Shown here piece after piece: positions 60,501 to 64,000 of a stretch of DNA of 64,000 nucleotides. A program made the translations under genes and the position numbers. The notes under the pieces are model-generated. The model ran no database searches, was not told the origin of the DNA, and was given only the letters and a program-made list of their open reading frames with translations. Origin of the DNA: Macrobrachium rosenbergii (taxonomy: Eukaryota > Arthropoda > Malacostraca > Decapoda > Palaemonidae); contig NC_089766.1 of the NCBI RefSeq assembly GCF_040412425.1, positions 50,093,797 to 50,157,796 of the forward strand. The letters are read 5' to 3'. Positions within the stretch are counted from its first letter, which is position 1. Every line of letters starts with the position of its first letter.

Positions 60501-61400
60501 GAAAGATCTGTTATCAAGATCGATTGAAGCTTAACTAACACGATTGTGTATGAAGTTCAGTTAGCAAGACTGCTAAAGAAGATATACTAATATAATTCAG
60601 GTCAAGAACAACTCCGATGAGATATAAGAAAATAGGTCACACTATAATTTTCTAATATAAAATAATAAAACTTTGTCTCTGAACACTTTTGAGGAGTTCA
60701 CCATATCCGTATAATGATTATCTAATCGGCATCCTCGAAAATTTTCAAAGTCGTTTGTTTACATCCAGTAGGAGTTGGTTCGAAAATGAGGTTTTTTACT
60801 GTAATGTTTCTCAAAGAGTTGGTTCTCAGAAAAACTGTTCCCCATCGAATGATTTTCGATTTTTACATAAGGTTAGACAATACCTGTCCCCAACCCCCTC
60901 CATAGCTAATATGGCAAAATTATCATAAGAAGTGGTTAAAACTCTTTAAATATGAAAAATAAATTTTACTTTTAATTTTGGACTTTATGCATGCGGAGTT
61001 CTTCTGGACATTCACCTAATTCAGTGTTCTACTTGCAATTTTGTAATAGATTCTTAATGGAATTTTTAAGACGATAAAACTGGACCTTTAATCGAAAGTC
61101 CCCCAATATGTGTATCATAATCAGTTTCTTTCTTTTATTTCATCACAATGCAATAATTTTAAAGTTTTAATTCTCCGTGTGAAATTAACGATAAATTTTT
61201 AAGTTATATAAAAACTTTTATATAAAGAACTACAAACCTGTATTTTGAACGTTTCAAACGCATCACTCGTTTCAGCCTCGCTATCTCGGAAAGTAAATCC
61301 TTAAACGAGTGGATGCTCTTTTCTTATGTTTGGGATAGAGACCTGTGGGTCTCTCAATAACTGGATGATCTATGATAAAGGGGTTATTTAATCTTCCAAC
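57518..61400 (+). repeat. Composite repeat unit, copy C
   Basis: Starts within the unit at GTGTGGGTCCATGTGG (equivalent to 51181 in B) directly against the truncated gypsy. It carries the inverted family-2 element (57845-58125), the SINE (58787-59078) and the CAAAATGGAGGTCAAATTAA block (60220). It has about 570 bp not seen in B (about 60430-61000), then sequence like B 54150-54540. Ends at the turn into inverted copy D. Confidence 0.8.
58787..59078 (-). repeat. tRNA-headed SINE, family 1, inside unit C
   Basis: Same position in the unit as 52447-52733. Confidence 0.85.
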
Positions 61401-62165
61401 TCTTAACTTGAACTACCTATGACAGACGTTGCTCACGCGAAATTCTCTCAAGTTCATAACTTTTATTTCTTAAGCATGGAAATAATACTGATTTTTTAAT
61501 GTTACAAAATTCTAAATTTTATTTTCTTCTTTTTACCTCTCTAGCATTCAAATCAATTCTTTATACCAGCATGATTTGAAAATAGCATAATCTATGAATC
61601 CGGGTTAACTCGGGAATGTAAACATTTCAGTTTATCTTTCTAAATTTTATATTTTCAATTTTGCACCAAAAATTATGCACTACACATCTTCTACAGAACA
61701 CCTAAAAAATACAAAAAAATCCTGCTACATTTTTACGTCTGAAAAAAAAATGAAAGGGTTAATATATTGCAAAGAATGAAAATTAATTTTCCCATAATCT
61801 TTTTATAAATTTTTGGCTATATCACAAGTAATTTTTTATTTCGAATAAATGAAAGGCAAAATGACAAAATCTCTATATTTTGCCTATTTTGTATGTATCC
61901 GCCTTGGCGCCGTGTTTGGTACAGACCCGTTGGGGATGACCGTAAAAACATAAACAAAAGACTAAATATCATCAAGATAATGACCCAAAGAAATATTGTA
62001 AATGTTTCCCTGTGACTTCACTACCGTCCACCATAAATTATTTTTTTCTAGCAAAAATTGTATTTATTTTCCCCTCTGACTTTACTACCGGCCAACGACT
62101 GGGAGTGTCACTAAACTATCGGGGTTTTTCTTAAAACATGTTTAGAATATTAATGAAGGATCTTC

Positions 62166-62448
62166 AGTTCCTCATTGGACGGGTGGGTATCATTCTCAGC
62201 TAGCACTCTGCTGGTCCCGCGTTCGATTCTCTGACTGACCAATGAAGAATTAGAGGAATTTATTTCTGGTGATGGAAATTAATTTCTGGTTATAATGTGG
62301 TTCGGATTCCACAATAAGCTGTAGGTTCCATTGCTAGGTAACCAACTGGTTCTTAGCCATGTAAAATAAATCTAATCCTTCGGGCCAGCCCTAGGAGAGC
62401 TGCTAATCAGCTCAGTGTTCTGGTTAAACTAAGGTATACTTAACTTAA
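62166..62448 (+). repeat. tRNA-headed SINE, family 1, inside unit D
   Basis: The only copy with its head on the left. The head includes GCTAGCACTCTGCTGG, then GCGTTCGATTCTC; the tail is ACTTAACTTAA. Confidence 0.85.
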
Positions 62449-63805
62449 TTTACCCTGGCTGAGCATGTGCGTAGTAGTATACAACTCCCAGGTAGTGCCA
62501 GGCCTTCTACCATGTTGTTTGTTGTTGATGGTCAAGCTGATCTATTATGCCAGCATGAGTTCTTGCTGGTGATCCAGCGTGTAAAACTATACAAGGGTCC
62601 CTTAACCCATAGGCCAGAGCTGGCATAAGAGCAGCTTAATCTGTAATAAACCGATCAACCAGTCTATTAGTTATCATCATCTACCAGAGTGCATTTGGTA
62701 ATAAGATCTAGCAATAGAACTGGAATGACGCCATCATTCAGCCACTACGAAAAGAATATTCTGCCAAGTTACTAAGAGTAGGCTATCCAGAACACTCACA
62801 ATTACTCTTCCACACAAACCAATAGGCAGTGGAGCTACAGCTTAATGATCAATTTGATAGGAGGATGTATGATGAATTGATAATGCAATCTTCCAGTATG
62901 CTAACTGCTTTAACAGAAACATTTGGTAGCTTTTGTACCTGTCCCATTTTTTTCCAAACAAACATTTATTAAGAATTCCTATTAAGTATTAACAATCTAT
63001 GCATCCATTCTAAAACTGGTGAAATATGGTTTTTCTTATACTGTTTGATGCCTTTCTGCCAGATTGCATATTAATTTCCATCAGAAAGGCTTTCTTAACC
63101 CATTATCCCAAGTAAGGAGGTAGTGCCGTCAGTGAACCTCACAGGGTGCACTGTAGGCATTACTTAACTGTCTTTGCAGTGTCCCTTCGGCCCCTAGCTA
63201 CAACCTCTTTCATTCCTATTACTGTACCTCCGTTCATATATTCTTTCTTTCATCTGATTTTCCGCCATCTCTAACAACTGTTTCATAGGGCAATTGAGAG
63301 GTTTTTCCCTTGTTACACATTTCAAACCTCCTTAATTAGCCCTCAATAACCTCAGAGATCCGAGCACTTGGCCTAAATTCTATATAAATAAGCATGATTA
63401 CCCCAGAAAGGGCCACTCTAGTGAAGTGTGCTTAGGTACAGTGGGCAAGGGACCTTCTGGTCCACCAGCATCCAGTACCAAATGAGGAACCTTTGCTGAA
63501 GCAGACGAAAATGTGGCAGGAAGACCATGTGCCTGCTATGAAGATTATGACAGGTCTCTAGAGCAAGCCCCAGTCACAATCCAAAGGCATTGAAGCTAAC
63601 AAGTGATCACCTTCAAGCTGGTACTGTACAAGCAGGAGGAACAAGAACTGAAGGGAAACAATGGGCTCACAGGAACTACCATTGTACTGTAGGGTTCCAC
63701 TGGACCCACACACGCCGTTTCATCTCACCTGCAAGACACTGATGCCCCCCACAACTTGGTTTGCCCCTAGTCTTTGAAATAGTAATAATAATAATAATAA
63801 CAACA

Positions 63806-63911
63806 ATGGAGAAGCAAACCCACAGTTATGTATATGTGCATATATTTAAAGATAAATTAGTACATCTTTAAATATATGTACATATACACAACCGTGGATT
63901 TGCTTCTCCAT
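63806..63911. repeat. Copy of the 106-bp hairpin
   Basis: ATGGAGAAGCAAACCCACAG pairs with CCGTGGATTTGCTTCTCCAT, with inner arms ATATTTAAAGAT and ATCTTTAAATAT, matching 50935-51040. Confidence 0.9.
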
Positions 63912-64000
63912 TTTAAGACTCGTGCTACTCTGAGTATGTGCAGCTTAAATCTTGGGTTCGCGTTTAGAGACGTTGAAGTTAACTCGTTCCAACATTGTTT

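Larger units (their letters stand above)
61401..64000 (-). repeat. Composite repeat unit, copy D, inverted
   Basis: The reverse complement of this stretch matches B and C: AGCAACGTCTGTCATAGG near 61420, SINE at 62166-62448, family-2 element at 63100-63390, hairpin at 63806-63911, and ACTCAGAGTAGC near 63930. The outermost bases (63937-64000) match 47337-47400 inverted. Relative to B it lacks about 180 bp near 61890. The unit runs off the window. Confidence 0.8.

Overview
This is a repeat-dense eukaryotic nuclear window, most likely from a decapod crustacean, perhaps a caridean shrimp. That assignment is an inference: I recognise several repeat families common in decapod genomes (a tRNA-headed SINE, a second short retroposon, a jockey-like LINE, a short palindromic element), but no search was run. 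There is one multi-exon cellular gene with GT-AG introns. No rRNA gene, free-standing tRNA gene, CRISPR array or prokaryotic operon is visible.

Layout. 1-1690: decayed LINE reverse transcriptase on the plus strand. 2530-9790: a jockey-like LINE on the minus strand (endonuclease at the right, reverse transcriptase at the left), split by a complete Ty3/gypsy retrotransposon at 3813-8873 with twin LTRs and an AGCT target duplication. 11091-18445: a 5'-truncated Ty1/copia element whose 3' LTR is split by a complete 4951-bp hAT transposon (13292-18242) with an 8-bp target duplication. 19225-22270: short repeats, including a hAT-type MITE.

23697-39880: the only host gene I can support, an MFSD6-like major facilitator transporter. 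It has eight coding exons on the plus strand, all junction phases agree, and the product is 473 residues. Its introns hold SINEs, a palindromic repeat, an ATT microsatellite and a 56-bp minisatellite of about 1.45 kb in intron 7. 39881-44460 holds its 3' flank, repeats and an unidentified ORF.

44460-64000 is built from a composite repeat unit of several kilobases present four times: A about 44750-47860, B 50911-54857, C 57518-61400, and D 61401-64000 inverted, tail to tail with C. Between and inside these lie a tRNA-headed SINE with an 18-bp target duplication (48010-48490), a PIF/Harbinger deletion derivative (49057-50299), two long perfect-looking hairpins (50561-50850 and 50935-51040), and a 5'-truncated gypsy element on the minus strand (54858-57517).

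The content is layered transposition around one transporter gene rather than a cooperating gene cluster. The least explained structure is the composite unit with its hairpins and inverted C/D pair.
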